Shown: positions 1 to 7,848, counted from the stretch's first letter. The stretch is DNA of 64,000 nt from Brevibacillus thermoruber 423 (GCF_000454065.1 NZ_KE695649.1:60624-124623); one strand, 5' to 3'. Notes: generated from the sequence alone by a model not told the origin. Numbers and translations are program-made.

Positions 1-315
1 GAACAAGACATTCTCGTGTCGGGTTACGAAAGTCATCGTGGCCAACTCTCGAATCATCCGTTCGTCAATGTTGGGTTGGAAAGTAAAATCGAACTCCTCC
101 AGTGTTTTTCGGTAAGGCAAGTGTGCGAGTTTGGTGCGTACCTCCATATTCCGTTTCTGACGTTCCGCTATCTCTGCATCTAGAAGCATGTTGAGAAAGG
201 ACAGATAGGTGGGCTGTCCATGGCTTGCCGCTTCCAAATGGGCATCTAAGAGTAGAGCCGCTTGCTGAAGTCCAAGTTCCTCGAGACGTAGCCGTGCCTG
301 TTCCAGTTCGATCAT
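1..315 (-). CDS. istB: IS21-family helper ATPase IstB, N-terminal fragment
   Basis: The frame starts at the ATG at 315, which overlaps the istA stop codon (ATGA), and stays open to the window edge, giving about 105 residues. The visible part (MIELEQARLRLEELGL..., then LSFLNMLLDAEIAERQKR and KTLEEFDFTFQPNIDE) matches the helical N-terminal region of IstB-type AAA+ proteins. In that family it loads and stimulates the IstA transposase. The Walker motifs would lie beyond position 1 and cannot be seen. It is partial only because the window ends. Confidence 0.88.
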   Translation of the reverse strand, partial: MIELEQARLRLEELGLQQAALLLDAHLEAASHGQPTYLSFLNMLLDAEIAERQKRNMEVRTKLAHLPYRKTLEEFDFTFQPNIDERMIRELATMTFVTRHENVLF

Positions 316-1535
316 GTTCCCACCCCTGTCAGCTGCTCATAGACATCCAGCGAACGCACTTCCACTTGCTGCGATGAAATCTGTCGGGCTTGCGGACGTG
401 GATAAGCATATCCTTGAGCGATCGTAAGACCTGCATACTGGTTTTCGCAAAAAACAGTTGCACGGGATCGATAGACCTTTTGGTGTCGGGAAATACATGT
501 GCCGTCGGCCCAGATTTCCACCCACCCATTCACTTCTCGCACGGTTACCTCACGTCCACTGTACCTCCATGGAACCCCATATCGCACACCATCGTAGCTA
601 ACAAATCCGTCTCGGCTGACCTGTCTGGGTTCATGCAGATATTTTTCCCACCGATCAACGGAAGGGATGGGCGACAGATTTTCCTCACGGAGTCTGTCGG
701 TGGGACGTTCACCGGTTGTTCCATGAATACGGCGGTTAATTCGTTCGCACCAGTGAAGGGCTTGTTGATTGAGATCCTGTAAATCAACGAAGCGCTTGCC
801 AGGAAGAAAGTTGTTTTTTACGTAATGAACGCCTCGTTCCACTTTTCCCTTTGTTTCAGGGCGGCGGACTTTACATACTTTTGGAACAAGCCCAATCGCC
901 GCAGCAAAGTCGGCAAAAAGCGGATGCCAGCGGGGTTTTCGATCGTCTCCCATACCAAGTACGACTGTTTTCATCTGATCGGTCAGCATCACTTTAGGGA
1001 TACCCCCAAAGTATTCAAATGCATGAATCAAACAGCGCAGAAAGCTGTAGATGTCACAACGCTTGGTAAATTCAATATAGGTGGCACGAGAGTACCCCAA
1101 TACCATGACAAATACCGGCACTTTTCGGACCGTACCGTCCAGATCTACATAATCACACAGTCCCCAATCAACCTGGGCGTATTCACCAGGTTTCGTCTCG
1201 TAACGAAGAACAGCGGGAACTTGTTTGGGAGGACGGAAGTCCTTCACATAGTCTTTCAGGATGGTGCGCCCTCCGGTGTATCCCTTTTCTTGTAGAAGCT
1301 CGAATAAAACCTCACAGTTATAGATACCCTCTTGGAGCCGTTCCTGCAGGAACGGTTTGAATGGATCAAGCTTGGAACCACGAGATCTACGGGTTCCCTT
1401 TTCGGGGATAAATTCACCCCGGAGATATCGGCGAACTGTATTTCGAGAATTCCCCGTTAGACGGGCAATTTCACGAATACTCTTGCCTTCTGCCCTCATG
1501 GTATGTAACGATATCACTATCCCACTCCTTAGCAT
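312..1535 (-). CDS. istA: IS21-family transposase IstA
   Basis: This DDE transposase cuts and joins the ends of the insertion sequence, working with IstB. The start at 1535 is chosen because GGAGGG lies 6 nt upstream; the frame remains open a further 31 codons, but that extension runs into the element terminus. The protein is 407 residues. An N-terminal helix-turn-helix (about residues 12-40, KSIREIARLTGNSRNTVRRY) is followed by an RNase H-fold integrase core with Asp123 (QVDW), Asp186 (LTDQ) and Glu233 (GKVERG), so the catalytic triad is intact. The length is normal for IstA, and no frameshift is seen, so the element could be active. Confidence 0.93.
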   Translation of the reverse strand: MLRSGIVISLHTMRAEGKSIREIARLTGNSRNTVRRYLRGEFIPEKGTRRSRGSKLDPFKPFLQERLQEGIYNCEVLFELLQEKGYTGGRTILKDYVKDFRPPKQVPAVLRYETKPGEYAQVDWGLCDYVDLDGTVRKVPVFVMVLGYSRATYIEFTKRCDIYSFLRCLIHAFEYFGGIPKVMLTDQMKTVVLGMGDDRKPRWHPLFADFAAAIGLVPKVCKVRRPETKGKVERGVHYVKNNFLPGKRFVDLQDLNQQALHWCERINRRIHGTTGERPTDRLREENLSPIPSVDRWEKYLHEPRQVSRDGFVSYDGVRYGVPWRYSGREVTVREVNGWVEIWADGTCISRHQKVYRSRATVFCENQYAGLTIAQGYAYPRPQARQISSQQVEVRSLDVYEQLTGVGT

Positions 1536-1595
1536 GTGTCTCCCTCCGAAGTTGTCTTGGCGGACTATTTTCGAAGGGGATATATTCGCTAAGGG

Positions 1596-1641
1596 TGGGT
1601 CATTTTCATTCCGGCGAACCTGGGTCAATTATATCCCGGCG
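1596..1641. repeat. IS21 terminal direct repeats
   Basis: Two 21-bp units at 1596-1616 and 1621-1641 share 17 of 21 positions: both start TGGGTCA and end CCGGCG, offset by 25 bp. Multiple short repeats just inside the end are typical of IS21-family elements and are thought to bind the transposase. Confidence 0.7.
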
Positions 1642-1647
1642 GTGACA

Positions 1648-1681
1648 TCGGACGGGGGTTCGAATCCCCCCGCCTCCACCA
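1648..1681 (+). ncRNA. ssrA: tmRNA (ssrA) 3' end, truncated by the IS element
   Basis: The 34 nt contain a tRNA-like T arm (GGGGG, loop TTCGAAT, CCCCC), the 3' acceptor strand CGCCTCC and the ACCA tail. The acceptor strand pairs with GGGGGCG, the usual 5' end of Bacillales tmRNA, and this T-arm/acceptor combination is the standard 3' end of ssrA. A normal terminator follows at 1697. The rest of the gene is not present in the window: the IS terminus begins directly upstream. Either the IS splits a real ssrA gene, or this is a copied 3' end (an attachment site) of an integrated island. Confidence 0.75.
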
Positions 1682-1696
1682 TACATAAAAGAAAAT

Positions 1697-1718
1697 GCCG
1701 CCTAAAGGGCGGCTTTTT
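1697..1718 (+). terminator. Rho-independent terminator after ssrA 3' end
   Basis: The stem GCCGCC/GGCGGC has a 5-nt loop (TAAAG) and is followed by TTTTT. Confidence 0.8.
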
Positions 1719-1761
1719 ATTTTATGTCCGTGGCGAGCCGGATTAGACCTCACAAGTCCGA

Positions 1762-1886
1762 TCGGACGGGAGGTTCGTCCGCGAAGGAGCGAAGCGAGTG
1801 AACGCATCGATATCGTCCATAACAGCGAAGGAGCGAAGCGACTGAGCCATGTAATCGAAGATATCGATAATCCCCCGCCTCCAGCA
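1762..1886 (+). repeat. Second, split and degenerate copy of the tmRNA 3' end
   Basis: At 1762-1777 the T-arm 5' half reappears (TCGGACGGGAGGTTCG, against TCGGACGGGGGTTCG at 1648). At 1868-1886 the 3' half reappears (TAATCCCCCGCCTCCAGCA, against GAATCCCCCCGCCTCCACCA at 1662-1681), followed in both copies by TACA. About 90 nt of unrelated sequence with 17-bp repeats separates the halves. A terminator follows this copy too (1915). It looks like the decayed remains of a site used by an element integrating at the 3' end of ssrA. Confidence 0.55.
1781..1841. repeat. 17-bp perfect direct repeat pair
   Basis: GCGAAGGAGCGAAGCGA occurs at 1781-1797 and again at 1825-1841 (period 44 bp), inside the interval that splits the second tmRNA-end copy. 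Function unknown. Confidence 0.7.
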
Positions 1887-1914
1887 TACAAATGCATAAA
1901 TCAAGACTTAGTAA

Positions 1915-1952
1915 ACAGTCATCTTAGTTTCTTAAAGGATGGCTGTTTTTTT
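1915..1952 (+). terminator. Rho-independent terminator
   Basis: The stem ACAGTCATC/GATGGCTGT has a 14-nt loop and a run of seven T. It ends transcription just before the MFS remnant. Confidence 0.7.
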
Positions 1953-1995
1953 GTATTTAAAATACTCGTGAACAGTTTCCGCAGGAGGGATAGTA

Positions 1996-2795
1996 GTGGT
2001 AAGTCCGGCAGAGACCGTTAAGGCTGAGAGCCATTGGAAACCCCAGTTTTCATTGCTGTTGTTCGGGTTATTATTATCCAAATTAGGAACGAGCATATAC
2101 ATGCTTTCGCTTCCCTGGTTGGCGTATGATTTAACGGGATCTTCCCTGATTCTAGGGAGTGTATTTGCAGTGGAGATGTTGCCATTCATACTCCTTATGC
2201 CTTTTGGCGGAGTTCTGATCGATAAAATGAGCCGCAAAAAAATCATGATTGTTTCGGATGTTTTGCGATGTATCGTTCTTCTCAGTGTTCCCGTATTATT
2301 TGGGGTAGGTCTTCTTGAAGTTGGCTATATCTATCTGCTTAGTTTCTCTATGTCCGTCCTTTCTTTTATGGTGGAAGTATCTTTGATGGCGATCGTTCCA
2401 ACCATGGTCCCCTTTGATCATCTGACACGGGCAAACAGTCACATACAGATGATTGAAAACATCTCAACGTTGGCAGGCCCTTTATTGGCAGCTTTCCTAT
2501 TAGGTGCGTACGGCACGTATATGACACTTGCTTTGAATGCCTTTGCTTTTTTAGTCATGGCTTTTTGTGTACTCTTTATCAACATTCAGGAAAACAAGCA
2601 GCAAGTGCAACTACAGTCTTTGATTCAAGATGCAAAAGAGTACGGTATTTATGGGGAAGCCAAACACTGCGGATGATCGCCTGGGTAAGTATCTTGTGCA
2701 ATTTGGGCATGGGGATTGTGCTTTCGACTCTGGTTTTTTATATGCGAAATATTCTGCAGGTTGGTGAACATCACACAAGCTTTACAGCAAGGTGA
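1996..2795 (+). pseudogene. MFS transporter, frameshifted and truncated
   Basis: Translation can begin at the GTG at 1996 behind AGGAGG (1983-1988). The first 220 or so residues form six hydrophobic helices with the MFS loop motif GGVLIDKMSRKK after helix 2. Near 2665 the frame breaks: frame 1 stops at 2676 while the continuation (LRMIAWVSILCNLGMGIVLSTLVFYMRN, written here from 2670 on) is in another frame and ends at 2795. The whole second half of a roughly 400-residue transporter is missing. The sequence is AT-richer than the rest of the window. The substrate cannot be told; drug-exporter-type MFS proteins are the closest in layout. Confidence 0.8.
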
Positions 2796-3148
2796 TGGAC
2801 CCTTGTCGTTTGCGTTTGCACGCGGATACCGGCGGGATTCGCACCAACAGAAACAGCGCCTTGCTTTGCAAGCAGGGTTTTTTTATTGGAATCAACCGAG
2901 AAGAGGGGAATGGATTAAACAACATCGTCGGCATGACGCACGAGATAACGCACGAGGGAGAAAGGAAGAGGGCAGGGAGCAGGAGGCGAATGAAGCATGG
3001 TGTTTGTCGAAAAAAGGCGGGAAACATGGGACTCGTGCATGTACCGATGCGCCCCCCGCATGGGACCGGGGGGAGGAAAAGGATGGATGGACTGACCTGG
3101 AAAGGCACTCCGGTCTATTTTCCAATACAATAAGGACATACTAGGCGA
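2796..3148. other. Non-coding remnant DNA between MFS pseudogene and recombinase
   Basis: No reading frame here has family resemblance or a convincing ribosome binding site. A small hairpin (CTTGC TTT GCAAG) near 2860-2873 is followed by CAGGG and a T run and could terminate transcription. The rest is purine-rich and looks like decayed island sequence. Confidence 0.4.
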
Positions 3149-3174
3149 TGTCGTACAATGTAGATTATACGACA
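3149..3174. other. Recombinase core-like site (inverted 10-bp arms, 6-bp spacer)
   Basis: The arms TGTCGTACAA (3149-3158) and TTATACGACA (3165-3174) are inverted repeats matching at 9 of 10 positions, around the spacer TGTAGA (3159-3164). This geometry is that of tyrosine-recombinase core sites (dif/att type). It lies 55 bp beyond the stop codon of the recombinase gene at 3230-4201. Its left arm plus spacer are repeated in inverted orientation at 4223-4239. Confidence 0.55.
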
Positions 3175-3229
3175 CTTTTATAGTACCATAGACCCATGAC
3201 ATTTGGCTATATGTCAAACACAGTTTCCC

Positions 3230-4201
3230 CTAACATCCCCATTGTTCGCAATCCGTGCCTTGAATAATATCGGCAATCCCTTTTTCGACAAAATCCGGGG
3301 CGGCCTTCTCCAACAGCTTGATCGTATGCAAATACCGCTGCGTTGTGTTGAGCTGGGAGTGGCCCAGGTTTTCCTGCACCTGTTGGAGGGTGGCCCCGTT
3401 CAGCAAAGCAAGCGTCGCATTGGTATGCCGGAGCCAATGGGGCGTAACGCGTTTGTGCAGCCGGCATTTTACGCGTGCCTTTTCGATAATCCGCTCCACT
3501 TGACGGCTTGTGATGGGAAACAGTCTGCTGCCCGTGGACAGGCTGTTTCGGTTGGCGCAGATCATGCGCCACAACAAAGCCGGAACCTTGACCTCCCGCG
3601 ATTTTCCCCCTTTCCCGTTGGGGATCGTCAGCCAGACCGACGACTCCGACGGATCCGTATAAAAATCCTCCCATTTGACAGCGGTCAGCTCTGACACCCG
3701 CAGCCCCAGAAGAACCAGCATGAGGCCGATCAGGTAATCCCGTATGCCCTGCTCTCTCAGTGCCGCCAGCAGTTTCGAGAGGTCTGTCTTTGTCAGGTAA
3801 TGATTCATGCTGGTTACCTTGACGCGGGGAATGCGGATGCATGTGGAAGGATTATGGCTCATAAAGCGAATGTTCGGGTCGCTTGCCCATTTGTAGAACG
3901 AACGAATGGAGGACAACTGGGTGGCGACGGTTGCAGGAGAAAGAGGCCGCCCGTTTTTTGAAAAGGTTCCCACCATGAGGTGCTGCTTAAATTCCTCGAT
4001 GTCCCTCCATGTCGCTTCCCCCAACTGTTTCGGGGCAATGAAGGCCTGGAAACGCCTCAAGGACAAGGCGTAATTCTTGATGGTGTGTTTGGAACGGTCA
4101 TTGACCGACAAAAACAACTGAATGAGCTGGTTGTCCGAATAACCGTGCGCCCTTCTGGCCGACCGGTTTCTTGCCGAGAACGAAAGCGAATTGACAGACA
4201 T
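3230..4201 (-). CDS. Tyrosine recombinase / integrase
   Basis: The protein is 323 residues from the ATG at 4201, which has AAGGAGG 8 nt upstream; the frame is open 13 codons further, but that would read through the flanking repeat. It has an N-terminal SAM-like core-binding domain (residues about 22-108, with SKHTIKNYALSLRRF) and a C-terminal catalytic domain. The full active-site set is visible: Arg168 (GLRVSEL), His255 and Arg258 (PHWLRH), His281 (LGHS) and the Tyr290 nucleophile (QRYLH). It resembles XerC/D-like chromosomal or mobile-element integrases rather than large phage integrases. It stands alone, with no excisionase or replication genes nearby. The inverted repeats at both ends of the gene suggest it acts on its own flanks. 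Confidence 0.9.
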   Translation of the reverse strand: MSVNSLSFSARNRSARRAHGYSDNQLIQLFLSVNDRSKHTIKNYALSLRRFQAFIAPKQLGEATWRDIEEFKQHLMVGTFSKNGRPLSPATVATQLSSIRSFYKWASDPNIRFMSHNPSTCIRIPRVKVTSMNHYLTKTDLSKLLAALREQGIRDYLIGLMLVLLGLRVSELTAVKWEDFYTDPSESSVWLTIPNGKGGKSREVKVPALLWRMICANRNSLSTGSRLFPITSRQVERIIEKARVKCRLHKRVTPHWLRHTNATLALLNGATLQQVQENLGHSQLNTTQRYLHTIKLLEKAAPDFVEKGIADIIQGTDCEQWGC

Positions 4202-4222
4202 GGAAATTTCCTCCTTCAGACT

Positions 4223-4239
4223 ATCTACATTGTACGACA
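4223..4239 (-). repeat. Inverted 17-bp copy of recombinase half-site
   Basis: ATCTACATTGTACGACA here is the exact reverse complement of 3149-3165. It sits 21 bp upstream of the recombinase start codon, in its leader or promoter, so binding there could repress the gene, and recombination between the two copies would invert the gene. Confidence 0.7.
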
Positions 4240-4314
4240 AATTTTAACATGTACTGTTGGTATTTGTGATTTTTTGTCGAATTTCGCGGTTGCGTTAGGA
4301 GCAAGGGGGGATGG

Positions 4315-5418
4315 ATGATGCGGCCATTGAAGGAAATTCCGGTTTCGCAACTGATGATCGGCAGTGTTCTTGCTCAACCCGTCACGCTGCCGAATGGGGT
4401 GAAACTGCTTGAGGCAGGAACGGAGTTGACAGAGGGGTACATCAAAAAGATCAGGAAGATGGGGATCAAAACGGTGGTCGTCATCGACGAGCAGGAAGAA
4501 AAGCCCCAACGTCCACGCCCGGCGGTGCAGGTTCACGACCGTTCGGAACCGGTTCAAAAGGTGTATCATACCTTGAGCCATTTGGCGAATTCCGACAAAG
4601 TCAGAGGACGGATGTCCGTTCCCGTGATCGAAGCGCGTTTTGTGCACGTATTCGAAAGCATCCTGGAGGAGCTGGTCCGACATGAATTTTTGCTCGGGCA
4701 GTTGGCAGACGTGTACGTAAAGGACCCATTCTTGTTTGACCATTCCATCAATGTGGCGGTGCTCTCAGGGATGCTGGGGACGGTAAAGCAATATGATCGC
4801 CACAAACTGTATGAACTCGTTTTTGGAGCGTTCCTGTTTGATTGCGGGATGCTGGACGTTCCCGCCGAACTGATCAAAAGGAACCGTCCGCTCACGCCGG
4901 AGGAAAAGAAAGTGCTGGAGTACCATACAGCGGCGGGGTACAACAAGCTGGTGAAGCGGGAGGATGTTCCCAAGCGTTCGGCGCTGTGCGCGCTCCAGCA
5001 CCACGAACGATACAACGGCAGCGGGTATCCCCACAAACTGAAAAAAGGGGAGATTCACGAATACGCCCAGATTGTGGCCATTGCCGACGTCTACCATGCG
5101 ATGATCTCGCCGCGGTACCATCGGAAGCCGTACACGCCCGCCGAAGCGAGCGAATATTTGGCTGCCGCGGGGAACTATTTCTTTGACCTGGAACTGGTCA
5201 AACTATTCCTCACCCATATCTCGATTTATCCGGTAGCAAGCAAGGTCATGCTGAGCAATGGCCAGATCGGCGTCGTCTCTTCCGTGCATTCGGGGTTGGC
5301 CCACAGGCCCGTGGTCACCGTTATTCAGGAAGCGGACGGTTCGGTCGTCCCCTTCCCGTACAAGGTTGACCTGCAGGAAAATCTGGATGTGGTGATTGTC
5401 AACCGGTTGTCGGGGTAA
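4315..5418 (+). CDS. HD-GYP domain protein with degenerate HD motif
   Basis: HD-GYP proteins hydrolyse cyclic di-GMP or related dinucleotides. The protein (367 residues) starts at the ATG at 4315 behind AAGGGGGG. Residues 1-60 form a small N-terminal domain (VLAQPVTLPNGVKLLEAGTEL) common in Firmicutes HD-GYP proteins. The catalytic domain runs from about 125 to 310: His143, His204, the HHE box at 229-231, GSGYP at 235-239 and Asp258 are present. The signature HD pair is Phe175-Asp176 (LFDCG instead of LHDIG), so one metal-binding His is lost. It may therefore have reduced activity or serve as a binding protein. It is monocistronic with its own terminator. Confidence 0.85.
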   Translation: MMRPLKEIPVSQLMIGSVLAQPVTLPNGVKLLEAGTELTEGYIKKIRKMGIKTVVVIDEQEEKPQRPRPAVQVHDRSEPVQKVYHTLSHLANSDKVRGRMSVPVIEARFVHVFESILEELVRHEFLLGQLADVYVKDPFLFDHSINVAVLSGMLGTVKQYDRHKLYELVFGAFLFDCGMLDVPAELIKRNRPLTPEEKKVLEYHTAAGYNKLVKREDVPKRSALCALQHHERYNGSGYPHKLKKGEIHEYAQIVAIADVYHAMISPRYHRKPYTPAEASEYLAAAGNYFFDLELVKLFLTHISIYPVASKVMLSNGQIGVVSSVHSGLAHRPVVTVIQEADGSVVPFPYKVDLQENLDVVIVNRLSG

Positions 5419-5465
5419 TGGCATCGCAAGACGCTCCGGCGCAGCGTCAATAACATGCCCACGCT

Positions 5466-5506
5466 CACGCTCTTGTTTCCGGGGGAACAAGGGCGTGAAC
5501 TTTTTT
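5466..5506 (+). terminator. Rho-independent terminator after HD-GYP gene
   Basis: CACGC-CTTGTT pairs with AACAAG-GCGTG, each side with one bulged base, and is followed by TTTTTT. Confidence 0.85.
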
Positions 5507-5571
5507 CGTCGTCGGGGCCGCTGTTTGAGGCGTGAATCGTTTTTCCGCCGGCTGTGATGCCGTATGAAAAG

Positions 5572-5599
5572 AAAAAGCGCAACGCAGCCGTTACGCTTT
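5572..5599 (-). terminator. Rho-independent terminator after sensor kinase gene
   Basis: Reading leftward, AAAGCG-AACG pairs with CGTT-CGCTTT around a 4-nt loop and ends in TTTTTC. The stem overlaps the last codons of the kinase. Confidence 0.7.
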
Positions 5600-6979
5600 G
5601 GGGGTATGCAGCGGGATTTTGGCGGTGAAGGTGCTTCCGTTTCCGGGGCTGCTCGCCACGGTGATCGTGCCGTGATGGGCTTCCACAATCCATTTGGCGA
5701 TGGCCAGCCCCAGGCCTGTTCCTCCCATTTGTTTCGACCGGTTTTTGTCGACCCGGTAAAACCGATCAAAGATGCGGTTCTGCTCCTCAGGCGGGATGCC
5801 GATGCCGGTGTCACGGACGGAGAGGCACAAGACGGGGGGATTCTCCGTTTCGTCAACGGAGAGGGTGACCTGGATTTCCCCGCCGCCGGGCGTGTACTTG
5901 ATGGCGTTATCCAGCAGGATATACAGCAGTTGTTTGATCCGTTCATGATCGCCGTACACCATCACCGCCGGCGGCGCATCCAGCTTCAGGGCGATCTTCT
6001 TCGAGGCGGCCACGGTTTGCGTGGACCGCATCATCTGTTCGACGGAAGGGATCACGTCGGCGTATTCGCATTGCAGATCGGGGTGGCCGGAATCGGAACG
6101 CGCCAGCGTCAGCAAATCACTCACCAGTTTGGTCATCCGTCTGACCTCATCTTTCATGTTGAACAGGACGTTTCGCCCAAAAGCGGAAAGCTGCTCGCCT
6201 TCTTCCATTTCGAACACATCCAGAGAAGACTGCAAAATGCTGAGCGGGGTCCTCAGCTCGTGCGAAGCGTCGGCGACAAACTCTCGCTGACGCTGAAAGG
6301 ACCGACGAATCGGGATCATGGCTCGCTTGGACATGAAATAGCTGAGCAAAAGCGCGATCCCCAGAAACAAAATGCCCAAGGCCGTCAATATGGTGAGCAG
6401 CCGTTTGAGGAGATGGTTGGTAAACGAGATATCGATTCCCGTGTAGAAGATCCCCTTCATCTGCACGCCCTGAAAAACGGGGCGGCCCGTCATCATGAGC
6501 TCGAGCCGCCCGTCCATCGGCGGCAGCGGCTTTCCGCGCCGGGTTGGAGGCGGAACGGTCACGGTCCCGTACCGGACTTCGTTGGCGGCGGGAATCCATC
6601 CCCGGACAAGCTCCAGGATCTGCGGCTTGGCCCGGGGGATGAATTCGTCGCCAAACAGGAGCTGTCCGTTTGCGTCCACCACATAGTAAAAGAATTGATT
6701 CCGGCTTTCCCGAATCCGGTTGAGGTTGTCGTACTCTTCCTGACTCAGGACGCCGTCTCGCAGCGCCTCTTCCATCAGCTTGACTTCCTGTTCGGTGATC
6801 ATCCGCAGTTGTCTCTTTTGTTCATACGAAATGCCGATGTCGACGAGAACGTAAACGATGCCGATAAACAGGGTGAGGAAGACCATGAGCAAAATGCTGT
6901 ATTGGACGGTCAGCCGGTTTTGCGTATGCACAAACAGATCCTTTTTCCAAAAACGACGACGCGAGAACCAGTCAATCAT
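5591..6979 (-). CDS. Sensor histidine kinase
   Basis: Membrane sensor kinase of 462 residues. The ATG at 6979 overlaps the end of the response-regulator gene, so the two are co-translated. Transmembrane segments at about 28-49 and 194-216 enclose an extracytoplasmic sensor of about 145 residues with a proline-rich stretch. Cytoplasmic order: short linker, HisKA with the phospho-acceptor His240 (SHELRTPLS), the N box (LLDNAIKYTPGG), then DTGIGIPPEEQ and GGTGLGLAIAKW of the ATPase domain. All catalytic boxes are intact. Its partner is the regulator at 6972-7646, and the divergent MacAB-type efflux operon is the probable target. The signal is unknown; an antimicrobial or envelope stress is a reasonable guess from context. 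Confidence 0.92.
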   Translation of the reverse strand: MIDWFSRRRFWKKDLFVHTQNRLTVQYSILLMVFLTLFIGIVYVLVDIGISYEQKRQLRMITEQEVKLMEEALRDGVLSQEEYDNLNRIRESRNQFFYYVVDANGQLLFGDEFIPRAKPQILELVRGWIPAANEVRYGTVTVPPPTRRGKPLPPMDGRLELMMTGRPVFQGVQMKGIFYTGIDISFTNHLLKRLLTILTALGILFLGIALLLSYFMSKRAMIPIRRSFQRQREFVADASHELRTPLSILQSSLDVFEMEEGEQLSAFGRNVLFNMKDEVRRMTKLVSDLLTLARSDSGHPDLQCEYADVIPSVEQMMRSTQTVAASKKIALKLDAPPAVMVYGDHERIKQLLYILLDNAIKYTPGGGEIQVTLSVDETENPPVLCLSVRDTGIGIPPEEQNRIFDRFYRVDKNRSKQMGGTGLGLAIAKWIVEAHHGTITVASSPGNGSTFTAKIPLHTPKA

Positions 6980-7646
6980 CAAGTTTGTATCCCACCCCGC
7001 GAATGGATTGGATAATCTCCGTCTCGCCGTCGCCGTTGAGCTTCTTCCGCAGCAATTTGACGGTGGCGTCAATCGTTTTCATGGACACGTCGGAATTCAA
7101 TCCCCAGATGCGCTCGAAGATCACCTCTCGTGACAATACCTGTCCCTTGTTGCGGATCAGCAGTTCCAGCAGCTGATATTCCCGCGGCGTCAAGTGAATT
7201 TCCTTTTCGCCATCATGGACCGTGCGGTTGGTCAGATTGACGGTGATCGTGTGGATGTGCACGATCTGCTCCTGAATCGGGGCAAAATTGCGGCGTGCCA
7301 ATGCGCGCAAGCGGGCGAGCAGTTCCTCGATTTCAAACGGTTTTACCAGGTAGTCGTCGGCTCCGGAGTCCAGCCCCTCGATGCGATCCTGGAGCGCGTC
7401 TTTTGCCGTCAGCATCAGGATGGCGCCGGCGTATCCCTGCTGGCGCAGCCGGCTGGCTACACGCACCCCTTCTTCCCCGGGCAGCATCCAGTCCAGAATC
7501 AGGATGTCAAAGTGGGCGTGCAGGGCATAGTCGAAGGCATCGTCTCCCTGTGTCACCCATTCAACCTGATAGCCTCCTTTTTTCTTCAGCATGTACACGA
7601 TCAGTTCACCCAGTCGAATGTCGTCTTCGGCCAGCAAAATATTCAA
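6972..7646 (-). CDS. OmpR/PhoB-family response regulator
   Basis: Receiver plus winged-helix DNA-binding protein, 224 residues from the TTG at 7646, which has AAGGAG 8 nt upstream and starts directly at the receiver (NILLAEDD). Upstream in-frame ATGs at 7718 and 7691 lack a ribosome binding site. Acidic pocket Asp8/Asp9, phospho-acceptor Asp52 (LILDWMLP) and the KPF lysine are present. The C-terminal domain has the typical LTPREYQLLELLIRN and winged-helix end (VRGVGYKL-like, here IRGVGYKLDD). It overlaps the kinase gene. Paired 11-bp-period direct repeats in the divergent intergenic region fit the binding mode of this family. Confidence 0.92.
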   Translation of the reverse strand: MNILLAEDDIRLGELIVYMLKKKGGYQVEWVTQGDDAFDYALHAHFDILILDWMLPGEEGVRVASRLRQQGYAGAILMLTAKDALQDRIEGLDSGADDYLVKPFEIEELLARLRALARRNFAPIQEQIVHIHTITVNLTNRTVHDGEKEIHLTPREYQLLELLIRNKGQVLSREVIFERIWGLNSDVSMKTIDATVKLLRKKLNGDGETEIIQSIRGVGYKLDD

Positions 7647-7718
7647 AGGAGACACTCCTTGCCCAAAACATGAAATGGTGTCTGTTTTCATTATTCTCTC
7701 CATGCTACACGGTTTCAA

Positions 7719-7806
7719 TGAAAAATGGGTGAAAAATGCTTCCGGCCGCTTCGGATCAGGACGGCGTCTCCCTTTTCACCGTTTTTTCACCGTTGCTGCC
7801 TATAAT
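7719..7806. promoter_or_regulatory. Divergent promoter region with two pairs of 11-bp-period repeats
   Basis: TGAAAAATG occurs at 7719 and again at 7730; TTTTCACC occurs at 7773-7780 and 7784-7791. Both pairs have an 11-bp period and are in opposite orientation, as expected for dimers of an OmpR/PhoB-type regulator. TATAAT at 7801-7806 is a strong -10 for the rightward efflux operon; no good -35 precedes it, and the second repeat pair occupies that place, as in activator-dependent promoters. Confidence 0.65.
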
Positions 7807-7848
7807 GAGCGGGTAGGACTTGTCAGATACGTGTAGGGGGAATGCCGC

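Larger units (their letters stand above)
1..1647 (-). mobile_element. IS21-family insertion sequence, partial (cut by window start)
   Basis: The istA and istB reading frames run leftward with a 4-nt ATGA overlap, the usual IS21 arrangement. The end upstream of istA carries two 21-bp direct repeats (1596-1616 and 1621-1641), each beginning TGGGTCA and ending CCGGCG, as is common at IS21-family termini. The outer boundary is inferred at 1647, where the inward-reading sequence begins TGTCACCGCC; immediately outside is the 3' end of a tmRNA gene. The istB end and the other terminus lie outside the window, so the target duplication cannot be checked. Confidence 0.85.

Noticed and set aside
2782-3144. 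Overlapping small frames on both strands before the recombinase
   Set aside because: Low-complexity Arg/Gly-rich translations, no ribosome binding sites, no conserved motif.
3230-4201. Recombinase as part of an intact prophage
   Set aside because: No phage structural, lysis or replication genes occur in the flanking 10 kb.
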